From GWE2-42-39 sp034003625 (GTDB lineage Bacteria; Bacteroidota; Bacteroidia; Bacteroidales; Prolixibacteraceae): a stretch of 64,000 nucleotides of DNA. Every line of letters begins with the position of its first letter. Position 1 is the stretch's first letter. Where the stretch lies: the NCBI GenBank assembly GCA_034003625.1, contig JAVEYG010000009.1, forward strand, positions 1-64,000, written 5' to 3'. Shown piece by piece: positions 63,415 through 64,000 of the stretch. The notes under the pieces were generated by a model that worked only from the letters and a program-made list of their open reading frames with translations, did no database searches and was not told the DNA's origin. A program made the position numbers and the translations under genes.

Positions 63415-64000
63415 ATGAATAAACCAGGATTTATCGTTATCTCATTACTGACTGCATTTTGCCTCAGCACTTTTGCCGTGCAAAAAGAACGATCGCTAAA
63501 AAACCCGTTTTTTGTTTTCAACAATAGTTTGAATAAGAAAGATGTACCTTTTATTCCGTACGAAGAACAGGCATTATTGCTGAAAAAATACGGGTACGAC
63601 GGCATCGAACATCGCGAAACTGCCGGGATTATGGAATTAAAAGATGCTTTCGACAAACAGGGGTTGAAAATCTATGCCGATTATGTCAGGATAGACATCG
63701 ACCAAAAAGAACCGTACCTCCCGGAGTGGAAAGAAGCTATTCCCAAACTGAAAGGGACGGAAATTATTCTTTGGTGCCACATCCATTCCGAAAAATACAA
63801 GCCGTCAGACGAAGCTGCCGACAAAATTATTGTTCCCATCCTTCAGGAACTGGCCGATTTTGCAAAACCTTACGGGGTCAGATTGGCAATTTATCCGCAT
63901 GTCGATTTTCTGGCCGACAAAGCGGAAGACTCATTTCGGTTGGCCACCAAAGCCAACCGCGAAAATGTAGGCTCGGTATTCAATCTTTGCCATTTTCTGA
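63415..64000 (+). CDS. Exported sugar phosphate isomerase/epimerase-like TIM barrel, partial
   Basis: The gene opens with ATG at 63415 and runs past the window end, so only about 195 residues are visible. A signal peptide (FIVISLLTAFCLSTFA) is followed by an AP-endonuclease-2-type (xylose-isomerase-like) TIM barrel: YEEQALLLKKYGYDGIEHRE, LKIYADYVRIDI, LAIYPHVDFLA and the start of a metal site in FNLCHFL. Proteins of this exported group act as 3-keto-sugar isomerases or glycoside eliminases in related bacteria. It follows the UroD-like gene by 17 bases. Confidence 0.82.
   Translation, partial: MNKPGFIVISLLTAFCLSTFAVQKERSLKNPFFVFNNSLNKKDVPFIPYEEQALLLKKYGYDGIEHRETAGIMELKDAFDKQGLKIYADYVRIDIDQKEPYLPEWKEAIPKLKGTEIILWCHIHSEKYKPSDEAADKIIVPILQELADFAKPYGVRLAIYPHVDFLADKAEDSFRLATKANRENVGSVFNLCHFL

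Noticed and set aside
1..64000. tRNA, rRNA, prophage or intact insertion sequence
   Set aside because: I read all intergenic gaps on both strands and saw no tRNA T-loop context, rRNA core, phage structural gene or transposase.

Overview
The window reads as a chromosomal segment of a Bacteroidota bacterium, most like a marine or gut polysaccharide degrader of the Bacteroidales/Marinilabiliales type. The signs are two sigma/anti-sigma/SusC/SusD modules, several -7 boxes of the Bacteroidota form TAnnTTTG, weak Shine-Dalgarno sequences, TTG or GTG starts, and Bacteroidota families such as DUF4271 and DUF3810. The genus is an inference. I see no rRNA, tRNA, CRISPR array, prophage or intact insertion sequence.

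Positions 1-30,300 are mostly housekeeping. They hold a minus-strand RND efflux operon (TetR, TolC, membrane fusion protein, RND pump), ispD, DUF2461 and DUF2797 genes, queD-polA, a DUF4271-hemD-rnpA run, a Na/phosphate symporter, ilvE, an RhlE-type helicase, small cupin and TIGR04076 genes, a polyprenyl synthase, atpD-atpC, a family 9 glycosyltransferase and two exported sulfatases.

Positions 30,558-49,469 hold a DUF3810 protein and two glycan-uptake modules. Module 1 (31705-41711) is ECF sigma, FecR anti-sigma, SusC, SusD and three tandem exported endonuclease/exonuclease/phosphatase proteins. Module 2 (41899-49469) is ECF sigma, FecR, SusC, SusD and a surface lipoprotein, closed by a strong hairpin terminator. 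Both SusC proteins carry an STN domain, so each can signal through its own FecR to its own sigma factor.

Positions 49,600-59,542 hold a degradation cluster. It encodes a GH26 mannanase-like lipoprotein, an exported cupin, a GH42/GH164-like enzyme, a GH105/GH88-like enzyme, a Tat-type glucose-fructose-oxidoreductase-like dehydrogenase, an exported two-domain VOC protein, a Tat-type aldo/keto reductase and a DUF5060-GH5-like lipoprotein. Placing several redox and isomerase-like proteins outside the cytoplasm beside hydrolases suggests glycan processing that mixes oxidation or elimination with hydrolysis.

From 59,856 to the end a GntR-type sensor-regulator heads an operon with a hexuronate-type MFS transporter, a methyltransferase-like member of the UroD family and an exported sugar-isomerase-like TIM barrel cut by the window edge.
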